From Lachnospiraceae bacterium (GTDB lineage Bacteria > Bacillota > Clostridia > Lachnospirales > Lachnospiraceae), in the NCBI GenBank assembly GCA_014804485.1, contig JAAUZT010000011.1, positions 25,474 to 89,473 on the forward strand: a stretch of DNA of 64,000 nucleotides. The letters run 5' to 3'. Each line of letters starts with the position of its first letter. The stretch's first letter is position 1. The notes beneath the pieces were generated by a model that was given only the letters and a program-made list of their open reading frames with translations, was not told where the DNA came from and did no database searches. Both the position numbers and the translations under genes were made by a program. Positions 1-7,092 of the stretch are shown in pieces.

Positions 1-110
1 CACATAACATTCTTGACATTAGAATTCCAAATTCTGTTAGATCTTCTATGAGAATGGCTTACATTATTCCCGAAATGAGCGCCTTTACCACAAATATCAC
101 ATTTAGCCAT
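1..110 (-). CDS. rpmB: 50S ribosomal protein L28 (5' part only)
   Basis: The minus strand encodes the first 36 residues of ribosomal protein L28, a zinc-ribbon-like protein of the large subunit; the rest lies beyond the window. The visible N-terminus reads [20 protein letters not shown] and continues with the Arg-rich HRRSNRIWN stretch typical of the family. The CxxC pair at residues 4 and 7 is present, the first half of the usual four-Cys zinc site. The ATG at 110 is preceded by a strong AGGAGG about 7 bases upstream. It is divergent from the Gls24 gene, the usual Firmicutes arrangement for rpmB and the yloU-yloV-recG block. Confidence 0.95.
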   Translation of the reverse strand, partial: MAKCDICGKGAHFGNNVSHSHRRSNRIWNSNVKNVM

Positions 111-197
111 CTTTGCACCTCCTAACGATACAATCGCTTCTTAATTTGCTTTATCTCAAAGCTTCTTGTGTCAGTGATTCACCCACACAACATTTGT

Positions 198-226
198 ATA
201 ATAGCAGAAAGTAAATCGGAATGCAA
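198..226 (-). promoter_or_regulatory. rpmB promoter
   Basis: On the minus strand TTGCAT (226-221) and TATTAT (203-198) are separated by exactly 17 bases, a sigma-A type promoter. Transcription would start near 191, giving an 80-base leader to rpmB. I see no convincing structure in that leader. Inferred from sequence match only. Confidence 0.6.
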
Positions 227-298
227 GCAAAAATTACATATTTTGGACATAAAAATAAGATGAAAAATGAACTATCGGTAAATTATGGATATTTTTTG

Positions 299-327
299 TT
301 TCATTTTTTAGTAGATCGGGTTATAAT
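299..327 (+). promoter_or_regulatory. Possible promoter for the Gls24-YloV unit
   Basis: A perfect TATAAT at 322-327 sits 35 bases before the start of the Gls24 gene. The matching -35 position (299-304, TTTCAT) is weak at 17-base spacing. The surrounding sequence is AT-rich. Confidence 0.4.
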
Positions 328-362
328 ATCAATGTATATTCAGAATAATAAGGAGGTAACTT

Positions 363-722
363 ATGAAAGTTTCTTCAATGGACACTCATATGGGGAATAT
401 TTCGATTGATCAGGAAGTCGTTGCGCAGTATGCCGGTACGGTGGCGATGGAATGTTTCGGCGTAGTCGGTATGGCGATCATGAACGTCAGAGACGGACTT
501 GTCAGACTGCTCAAGAAGGACAGCATGACAAGAGGAATTCAGGTGCTTTTAAACAATAATAAACTGACGCTTAATTTTCATATTATTGTGGCTTACGGCG
601 TGAGTATTCTTGCAGTATCGGATAATCTGATCAGCAATGTAAAGTATAAAGTAGAAGAGTTTACCGGAATTGAAATAGAAAAAATAAACATCTTCGTTGA
701 AGGTGTCAAAGTGATTGACTAA
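363..722 (+). CDS. Asp23/Gls24 family envelope stress protein (YloU-like)
   Basis: A 119-residue member of the Asp23/Gls24 (DUF322) family, small proteins linked to cell-envelope homeostasis in Firmicutes. The family pattern is visible: an N-terminal GNISIDQEVVAQYAG segment, a central VVGMA strand, then hydrophobic strands and the VEEFTGIEIEKINIFVEGV C-terminus. The length is normal for YloU-type members. ATG at 363 follows AAGGAGG at a good distance. The DAK2 gene starts 14 bases after the stop, so the two are almost certainly cotranscribed, as yloU-yloV are in other Firmicutes. The exact biochemical role of the family is not settled. Confidence 0.9.
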   Translation: MKVSSMDTHMGNISIDQEVVAQYAGTVAMECFGVVGMAIMNVRDGLVRLLKKDSMTRGIQVLLNNNKLTLNFHIIVAYGVSILAVSDNLISNVKYKVEEFTGIEIEKINIFVEGVKVID

Positions 723-736
723 GGGAGGACAGTGAG

Positions 737-2422
737 GTGGTTTCAAATACGATTAATGCCGGGACAATGGCAAAGTTGTTTCTGGCAGGAGCAAAGAATC
801 TTGAAAGTAAGAAAGAATGGATCAATGAATTAAATGTTTTCCCGGTTCCTGACGGAGATACCGGTACGAATATGACGCTTACAATTATGTCGGCAGCAAG
901 GGAGGTTGCTGCTCTCCATGATATGGGCGATGTGGATATGCAGTCACTGTGTAAAGCCATCTCTTCCGGTTCCTTAAGAGGTGCCAGAGGTAATTCCGGC
1001 GTTATTTTGTCTCAGTTATTCCGCGGTTTTACGAAGGTTGTCAAGGAATATGATGAAGTTACGATTCCGGTTGTTGCTTCGGCTTTTGAAAAGGCGGTAG
1101 AGACTGCTTACAAGGCTGTCATGAAGCCTAAAGAAGGCACGATCTTAACTGTGGCTAAAGGGGCGGCAGTTAAAGCACGCGAATTGGCAGACAGCGGCAT
1201 GGAAGACATGGCGGATTTCCTGGCACAGGTGATTGAGCATGCGGATGAAGTTTTGGAGCAGACTCCGGATATGCTTCCTGTTTTGAAACAGGCAGGCGTG
1301 GTTGACTCTGGCGGTCAAGGGCTTATGCAGGTGTTAAAGGGAGTATATGATGCATACACCGGTAAAGAAATTGATCTGACGCTGAGTTCCGAGCAGATGT
1401 CTCATTCAGGCGGCAAATCTGCGGGAGCAGGTCTGGAAGCGCAGGCAAATGCGGATATTAAATTCGGCTACTGTACAGAATTTATTATTATGTTAAATAA
1501 GGTGTTTAATATTAAGACTGAGATGGATTTCAAGGCATATTTAGAGTCGATCGGTGATTCTATCGTAGTTGTGGCAGATGAGGATGTGGTAAAGGTACAT
1601 GTACATACCAACGACCCTGGTCTTGCCATTCAGAAAGCACTGAAATACGGTGCATTATCGAATATGAAGATTGACAATATGCGTCTGGAACATCAGGAGA
1701 AGCTGTTCAAACAGTCGCAGAAGGAAGCGGCCAAGAAGCCAGAGGCAGAAGAACAGCCTAAGAAGGATGTAGGATTTATCGCGGTGTCCGTGGGTGACGG
1801 TATTAATGAGATCTTTAAGGGTCTCGGTGTGGATCATATCATTGAGGGCGGACAGACCATGAATCCGAGCACTGAAGACATGCTCAATGCCATTGATCAG
1901 GTCAATGCCGATACGATCTTTATCCTGCCGAACAATAAGAACATTATTCTGGCAGCGAATCAGGCACAGTCACTTGTCAAGGATAAGAAGATTGTGGTGA
2001 TTCCCACCAAAACCGTTCCACAGGGTATTACGGCGGTTATCAATTATGTACCGGATCTGACTGTGGAGGAGAATACGAAGACTATGACGGACGAGATCGC
2101 TAATGTGGCGACCGGTCAGGTTACCTATGCGGTCAGGGATACGAGTATAGACGGTAAAGAAATCAGGCAGGGAGATTTCATGGGAATCGGCGATTCCGGT
2201 ATCCTCTCTGTGGGCACGGCTATATCGGATGTAACCATGAGCATGATCGACGAGATGATGTCGGATGAGATGGAGTTGATCAGCATATATTACGGCTCGG
2301 AAATCACACAGGAGGATGCCGACAGTCTTCGCGAGCGGGTTGAGAGCAAATATTCTTCCTGTGATATTGAATTACAGTATGGCGGTCAGCCGATTTATTA
2401 TTATATTGTGTCTGCCGAGTAA
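737..2422 (+). CDS. yloV: DAK2 domain protein YloV / fatty acid kinase catalytic subunit (FakA-like)
   Basis: A 561-residue protein with an N-terminal DAK2 (dihydroxyacetone-kinase-like) nucleotide-binding domain at about residues 10-200, with FPVPDGDTGTNM and the GARGNSGVILSQ loop, and a C-terminal DegV-related region. In Staphylococcus the homologue FakA phosphorylates fatty acids bound to DegV-type FakB partners, feeding exogenous fatty acids into phospholipid synthesis; that role is inferred here. A Lys/Glu-rich linker (about residues 315-345) separates the two halves. GTG at 737 is the start, with GGGAGG upstream. A DegV gene, the candidate FakB partner, lies just beyond recG. Confidence 0.88.
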   Translation: MVSNTINAGTMAKLFLAGAKNLESKKEWINELNVFPVPDGDTGTNMTLTIMSAAREVAALHDMGDVDMQSLCKAISSGSLRGARGNSGVILSQLFRGFTKVVKEYDEVTIPVVASAFEKAVETAYKAVMKPKEGTILTVAKGAAVKARELADSGMEDMADFLAQVIEHADEVLEQTPDMLPVLKQAGVVDSGGQGLMQVLKGVYDAYTGKEIDLTLSSEQMSHSGGKSAGAGLEAQANADIKFGYCTEFIIMLNKVFNIKTEMDFKAYLESIGDSIVVVADEDVVKVHVHTNDPGLAIQKALKYGALSNMKIDNMRLEHQEKLFKQSQKEAAKKPEAEEQPKKDVGFIAVSVGDGINEIFKGLGVDHIIEGGQTMNPSTEDMLNAIDQVNADTIFILPNNKNIILAANQAQSLVKDKKIVVIPTKTVPQGITAVINYVPDLTVEENTKTMTDEIANVATGQVTYAVRDTSIDGKEIRQGDFMGIGDSGILSVGTAISDVTMSMIDEMMSDEMELISIYYGSEITQEDADSLRERVESKYSSCDIELQYGGQPIYYYIVSAE

Positions 2423-2425
2423 AAA

Positions 2426-2523
2426 GACATGAAGTGATTCTAAGGCTGTAAAATACACAGCCTAAGAATCACTAAGTCATGTCTGGAAGAATGCGGCTTG
2501 AAAAAGCAAGCCAGCATTCTTCC
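2426..2523. repeat. Two consecutive long hairpins after yloV
   Basis: Arms starting GACATGA (2426) and ending GTCATGTC (2483) enclose AGTGATTCT/AGAATCACT and AGGCTGT/ACAGCCT pairs, forming a near-perfect stem of about 25 bp. Immediately after, GGAAGAATGC (2485-2494) pairs with GCATTCTTCC (2514-2523) around an inner GGCTTG/CAAGCC stem. The second hairpin shares its two stem sequences with the 78-bp array at 60837-61070. They could act as terminators or RNA-stabilising elements; no long T-run follows either one. Confidence 0.75.
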
Positions 2524-2567
2524 CTTGAAACGATTAGATTATTTGCTTGCGATTATGATTAGAGTTT

Positions 2568-2604
2568 CCCTGACAATGATGTTATATTATTGTCGGGGAT
2601 TTTT
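2568..2604 (+). terminator. Terminator-like hairpin before recG
   Basis: CCCTGACAAT (2568-2577) pairs with ATTGTCGGGG (2589-2598) and is followed by ATTTTT. It fits an intrinsic terminator of the upstream transcript. It ends only 20 bases before the recG start, so recG needs readthrough or a promoter overlapping this element. Confidence 0.6.
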
Positions 2605-2624
2605 AGGAAGGAAAGCTGTAAAAT

Positions 2625-4673
2625 ATGGAGATTACGGCGCTTAAGGGGATTGGGGAAAAGACGGCGGAGCTTTTTCATAAACTTCATGTATATACCGCGG
2701 AAGATCTGGTGCATTATTATCCGAGAGATTACGAATATTTCTCTGATCCGGTAGATTTGATTCATGCCGGTGTGAATGAGATGACAGCGGTTTCGGGAAA
2801 AATCCGCGGAAATATTGCGACCAGACATGTGAGAGGCCTAAGTATCACGTCCTTTGAGGTGGAATGTGTGGGCGGCGGAACCTTGCATATGACTTACTTT
2901 AACATGCCTTATCTGAAAAACAGTCTGAAACGGGACGTATTATATATATTCCGTGGGATTTTGCAGCTAAGAGGCAGCCGATACGTGATGGAGCAGGCAA
3001 GGATGTATAAACCGGAGGAGTATGGGAAAATGGCATCCCATATGCTTCCGCGTTATTCGACCACCAAAGGATTAAGTAATAATGCGGTCACCAAAGCCAT
3101 GAGGCAGGCGATTACGGCAGTGAATCTGTCTGATGATTATCTGCCGGAGCATATCCGTGAGGAAGAAGGGCTCTATAGTTTAGAGGATGCAGTGAGGCAA
3201 ATGCATTTTCCGGAGAGCAGGGAAACGCTGGTGAAAGCCAGAGAACGTCTTGTATTTGATGAATTTTTGCTTTTTACTCTCATGATCCGCAGGATGCGGG
3301 ACAGCAACGAAGAAATCAGCAATCAATATCCGATGATTGATGTTGCACAGACAAAGCGGCTGATCGAGGCGCTTCCTTACAGCCTGACAAATGCACAACA
3401 TAAGGTGTGGACGGAAATAAAAAATGATCTGACTTCGGAGCATACGATGAACCGGTTGATTCAGGGGGATGTGGGTTCAGGTAAGACAATTCTGGCTTTT
3501 TTGACGCTTATCATGTGTGTGGCAAACGGGTACCAGGGAGCGATGATGGCGCCCACGGAAGTGCTTGCCTCGCAGCATTATGAGACGCTGATACAGATGC
3601 AGAAGAAATACAAGCTGCCGATTCATCCCGTGTTATTGACCGGTTCCACATCGGCGAAAGACAGGAAATCTATTTATGCGCAGATCGAGAGCGGTGAGGC
3701 TAATATTATTCTGGGAACTCATGCACTGATTCAGGATAAGGTGATTTACCGCAATCTGGCGTTGGTGATTACCGATGAGCAGCATCGGTTTGGGGTAAGA
3801 CAGCGGGAAAGTCTGGCACAGAAAGGCAATACGGTGCATGTACTGGTTATGAGTGCGACACCGATTCCGCGGACGCTGGCCATCATTCTCTATGGCGATC
3901 TGCATATTTCCGTGTTGGATGAGCTGCCCGCAAATCGTCTGCCCATCAAGAATTGTGTGGTAAACACATCTTATCGGGAAACTGCATACCGATTTATCGA
4001 GAAAGAAGTGTCTGCCGGACATCAGGTCTATGTGATTTGTCCCATGGTGGATGAGGGTGAGGCGGAAGAATTGGAAAATGTCGTCTCCTATACGGCTAAA
4101 TTAAAAGGTACGATGAATTCGTCCATCCAAATTGCCGCCCTCCACGGCAGGATGAAGGCGGCGGAGAAGAAGCGGATCATGGAAGCCTTTGCCGCACGAC
4201 GGATTGATGTATTGGTATCTACCACCGTAATCGAGGTAGGGATCAATGTACCAAATGCTACGGTGATGATGGTGGAAAATGCAGAGCGCTTCGGTCTGGC
4301 GCAGCTTCATCAGCTTCGCGGACGTGTGGGGAGGGGAGACGAACAATCTTACTGTATCTTTGTGAGCGGATCGCAGAAGCCTGAAACCATGGCAAGACTT
4401 AAGATATTAAATGACTCCAATGACGGATTCTATATCGCCTCGCAGGACTTGAAACTTCGGGGCCCGGGAGATCTTTTTGGTATCAGACAGAGCGGAGATA
4501 TTCACTTTGTCCTAGGTGATATCTATCAGGATGCCGGGATATTGCAGCGTGCCAGCGACAGGGCGGACAGGATCCTGTCCGAAGAGGCATTTTTTACAGA
4601 TGTACGGTATGCTTTACTGCGGGAGCGGATGGAACATGCCGCAATAAATGAGGTTGACTTTAGAACTATCTAA
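2625..4673 (+). CDS. recG: ATP-dependent DNA helicase RecG
   Basis: A 682-residue RecG, the monomeric helicase that remodels stalled forks and Holliday junctions. The N-terminal wedge/OB-fold region precedes a superfamily 2 motor. Walker A GDVGSGKT lies near residue 282, and the Walker B variant DEQH near residue 385, followed by the RFGVRQR segment. The SATPIPRT motif and the C-terminal QLRGRVGRG motif VI are intact, so the enzyme looks complete at the normal family length. ATG at 2625 follows GGAAGGAAAGC. Its position after yloV is conserved in Firmicutes. Confidence 0.97.
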   Translation: MEITALKGIGEKTAELFHKLHVYTAEDLVHYYPRDYEYFSDPVDLIHAGVNEMTAVSGKIRGNIATRHVRGLSITSFEVECVGGGTLHMTYFNMPYLKNSLKRDVLYIFRGILQLRGSRYVMEQARMYKPEEYGKMASHMLPRYSTTKGLSNNAVTKAMRQAITAVNLSDDYLPEHIREEEGLYSLEDAVRQMHFPESRETLVKARERLVFDEFLLFTLMIRRMRDSNEEISNQYPMIDVAQTKRLIEALPYSLTNAQHKVWTEIKNDLTSEHTMNRLIQGDVGSGKTILAFLTLIMCVANGYQGAMMAPTEVLASQHYETLIQMQKKYKLPIHPVLLTGSTSAKDRKSIYAQIESGEANIILGTHALIQDKVIYRNLALVITDEQHRFGVRQRESLAQKGNTVHVLVMSATPIPRTLAIILYGDLHISVLDELPANRLPIKNCVVNTSYRETAYRFIEKEVSAGHQVYVICPMVDEGEAEELENVVSYTAKLKGTMNSSIQIAALHGRMKAAEKKRIMEAFAARRIDVLVSTTVIEVGINVPNATVMMVENAERFGLAQLHQLRGRVGRGDEQSYCIFVSGSQKPETMARLKILNDSNDGFYIASQDLKLRGPGDLFGIRQSGDIHFVLGDIYQDAGILQRASDRADRILSEEAFFTDVRYALLRERMEHAAINEVDFRTI

Positions 4674-4738
4674 AAGTAATATGGTTAAGGGAGATATGAT
4701 CTATCCCTGATGAAGCGGAAATGGAGAGGATAGCTGCT

Positions 4739-5605
4739 ATGGCACAGAAAATCGCGATTGTTACGGACAGTAACAGTGGTATCACGCAGGCACAGGCTAA
4801 GGAGCTGGGTATATATGTGCTGCCTATGCCTTTTATGATTAATAACGAGACATTTTATGAAGACATCACATTGACACAGGAGGAATTCTATCGTCGTCTG
4901 GCAGAGGGCGCGGAAGTGATCACAAGTCAGCCGACACCGGAGTCTGTCATGAATCTGTGGGATGAACTGCTGCAGGATTATGACGAGGTCGTCCATATTC
5001 CCATGTCAAGCGGTCTTAGCGGTTCTTGTCAGAGTGCGATTATGCTTGCACAGGATTATGAGGGGAAGGTGGAAGTGGTTAATAACCAGCGGATATCCGT
5101 TACCCAGAGACAATCCGCATTAGATGCGCTGCAGTTGTCAAAGCAGGGTATGAATGCCCCGCAGATTAAGGAGTTTCTGGAACAGGACAAATTCAATTCC
5201 AGTATCTATATTATGCTGGACACGCTGTATTATCTGAAAAAGGGCGGAAGAATCACGCCGGCTGCCGCAGCACTTGGGACAATTCTGAGATTAAAACCGG
5301 TATTGCAGATACAGGGTGATAAGCTGGATGCATTTGCCAAGGCAAGAACAGTTTCGCAGGGGAAGTCTATCATGATCAACGCGATCCGCAGCGATATGGA
5401 GAAGAGGTTCGGTGGTGCCACGTCGGATAATATTTGGCTGGAGATCGCTTATTCTTATGATCGTGAAGCGGCATTGCAGCTCAAAGAGGAAGTACAGGCG
5501 CAGTTCCCCGGTTTTGAAATACATGTGGATCCGTTGTCGTTAAGTGTTGCCTGTCATATCGGTCCGGGCTCGCTTGCAGTCGCCTGCTGTAAGAAGATAA
5601 AATGA
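4739..5605 (+). CDS. DegV family fatty-acid-binding protein (FakB-like)
   Basis: A DegV-family protein that binds a long-chain fatty acid between two lobes. The N-terminal MAQKIAIVTDSNSGI, the early TSQPTPE segment, the PMSSGLSGSCQSA loop and the GGRI segment near the middle are family hallmarks. I prefer ATG 4739 (288 residues) because the conserved first beta strand begins there; an upstream ATG at 4721 would add six residues. With the FakA-like YloV encoded upstream it could be the lipid-presenting subunit of a fatty acid kinase, an inference from family and neighbourhood. It overlaps miaB by four bases. Confidence 0.9.
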   Translation: MAQKIAIVTDSNSGITQAQAKELGIYVLPMPFMINNETFYEDITLTQEEFYRRLAEGAEVITSQPTPESVMNLWDELLQDYDEVVHIPMSSGLSGSCQSAIMLAQDYEGKVEVVNNQRISVTQRQSALDALQLSKQGMNAPQIKEFLEQDKFNSSIYIMLDTLYYLKKGGRITPAAAALGTILRLKPVLQIQGDKLDAFAKARTVSQGKSIMINAIRSDMEKRFGGATSDNIWLEIAYSYDREAALQLKEEVQAQFPGFEIHVDPLSLSVACHIGPGSLAVACCKKIK

Positions 5606-7071
5606 CAGAGAGAATGAACATGGCGGATCATAATATAATGCAGTTTACATCTACAAATGATGAGCAGGAATCAGCCCTGCAGAAAAAGTACATGGACGAG
5701 GCGGCGTTCTATGTGGATGCGCTGTCGAAGCAGCTTGGCCGGAAACCTTTGTGTTGTGTGACTACCTTTGGGTGTCAGATGAACGCCAGAGATTCCGAAA
5801 AATTGCTGGGTATCCTGACGCGGATCGGTTATATGCCTACCGAAAAAGAAGAAGAAGCCGATTTCGTCATATATAATACTTGTACCGTTCGGGATAATGC
5901 CAATCAGCGGGTTTACGGCCGGTTAGGTTTCCTGAACAGTCTGAAACGTAAGAAACCGCATCTTAAGATCGCATTGTGTGGCTGTATGATGCAGGAGAAG
6001 AGCGTAATTGAGAAAATCCGGCAAAGTTACCGGTTCGTGGATCTGATCTTCGGAACCCATAATATCTTCAAGTTTGCACAGCTTCTGGTGACAATGTTTG
6101 AAAATCAGGAGATGATCATCGATATCTGGCAGGAGACAGATCAGATCGTCGAAGAACTGCCGGTCAGTCGTAAATATCCTTATAAGTCGGGAATTAATAT
6201 TATGTTCGGGTGTAATAATTTCTGCAGTTACTGTATCGTGCCCTATGTGAGAGGGCGGGAGCGTAGCAGAGACCCGAAAGAAATTATAAGAGAGATAGAA
6301 CGTTTAGTTGCGGATGGCGTAGTGGAGGTTATGCTGTTAGGTCAGAACGTCAATTCTTATGGAAAGAATCTGAAAGAATCGATTACTTTTGCGCAGCTTT
6401 TGCAGGAAGTAGAACAAATTGACGGGCTGAAACGAATCCGGTTCATGACATCACACCCGAAGGATCTGTCCGACGAATTGATCGATGTGATGAAACATTC
6501 CACGAAGATATGCCGACATCTGCATCTGCCGGTTCAGGCAGGATCGAACCGGATACTGCAGGCGATGAACAGATGCTACACGAAAGAACAGTATCTGTCG
6601 CTTGTGGATAAAATTAAAACGTCCATGCCGGATATTGCCATTACCACAGATATTATTGTCGGTTTCCCCGGGGAGACATTAGAGGATGTGGAAGAGACGA
6701 TCGATGTTGTACGCAGGGTACAGTATGATAATGCATTTACTTTTATCTATTCCAAGCGGACGGGCACGCCTGCAGCGGCGATGGAAAACCAGGTTCCGGA
6801 AGAGATTGTCAGGGAAGGCTTCGATAAACTCTTAAAGGTCGTTCAGGATACTGCGAGGGAACGAGCGGCACTGTTGCAGGGGAAGATTATGGAGGCGTTG
6901 GTGGAAGAAGTGAATGAACAGGATGACTCCCTGCTGACCGGGCGGCTTTCCAATAATATGCTGGTTCATTTCCCGGCAGGCAATATACAGATCGGGCAGC
7001 TTGTTATGGTGTCTCTTGATACCTGCCATGGGTTCTATTATACGGGGCATGTAGTCGAAGAATACAAATAA
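5602..7071 (+). CDS. miaB: tRNA-2-methylthio-N6-dimethylallyladenosine synthase MiaB
   Basis: A 489-residue methylthiotransferase that adds the 2-methylthio group to i6A37 of tRNAs reading UNN codons. The N-terminal UPF0004 domain carries its cluster cysteines (TFGCQMN, NTCTVR, GCMMQEK). The radical-SAM motif CNNFCSYC is near residue 204, and a C-terminal TRAM domain follows from about residue 420. It begins with a roughly 50-residue N-terminal extension common in Clostridial MiaB. The ATG overlaps the degV stop as ATGA; a downstream ATG at 5614 is an alternative. miaA, which makes the substrate i6A, lies in the same block. Confidence 0.96.
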   Translation: MTERMNMADHNIMQFTSTNDEQESALQKKYMDEAAFYVDALSKQLGRKPLCCVTTFGCQMNARDSEKLLGILTRIGYMPTEKEEEADFVIYNTCTVRDNANQRVYGRLGFLNSLKRKKPHLKIALCGCMMQEKSVIEKIRQSYRFVDLIFGTHNIFKFAQLLVTMFENQEMIIDIWQETDQIVEELPVSRKYPYKSGINIMFGCNNFCSYCIVPYVRGRERSRDPKEIIREIERLVADGVVEVMLLGQNVNSYGKNLKESITFAQLLQEVEQIDGLKRIRFMTSHPKDLSDELIDVMKHSTKICRHLHLPVQAGSNRILQAMNRCYTKEQYLSLVDKIKTSMPDIAITTDIIVGFPGETLEDVEETIDVVRRVQYDNAFTFIYSKRTGTPAAAMENQVPEEIVREGFDKLLKVVQDTARERAALLQGKIMEALVEEVNEQDDSLLTGRLSNNMLVHFPAGNIQIGQLVMVSLDTCHGFYYTGHVVEEYK

Positions 7072-7092
7072 AAGAAAGACGGTTAAAAATAA

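Noticed and set aside
221-409. 62-codon frame before the Gls24 gene
   Set aside because: Overlaps the promoter region and the start of the real Gls24 gene; no ribosome site.
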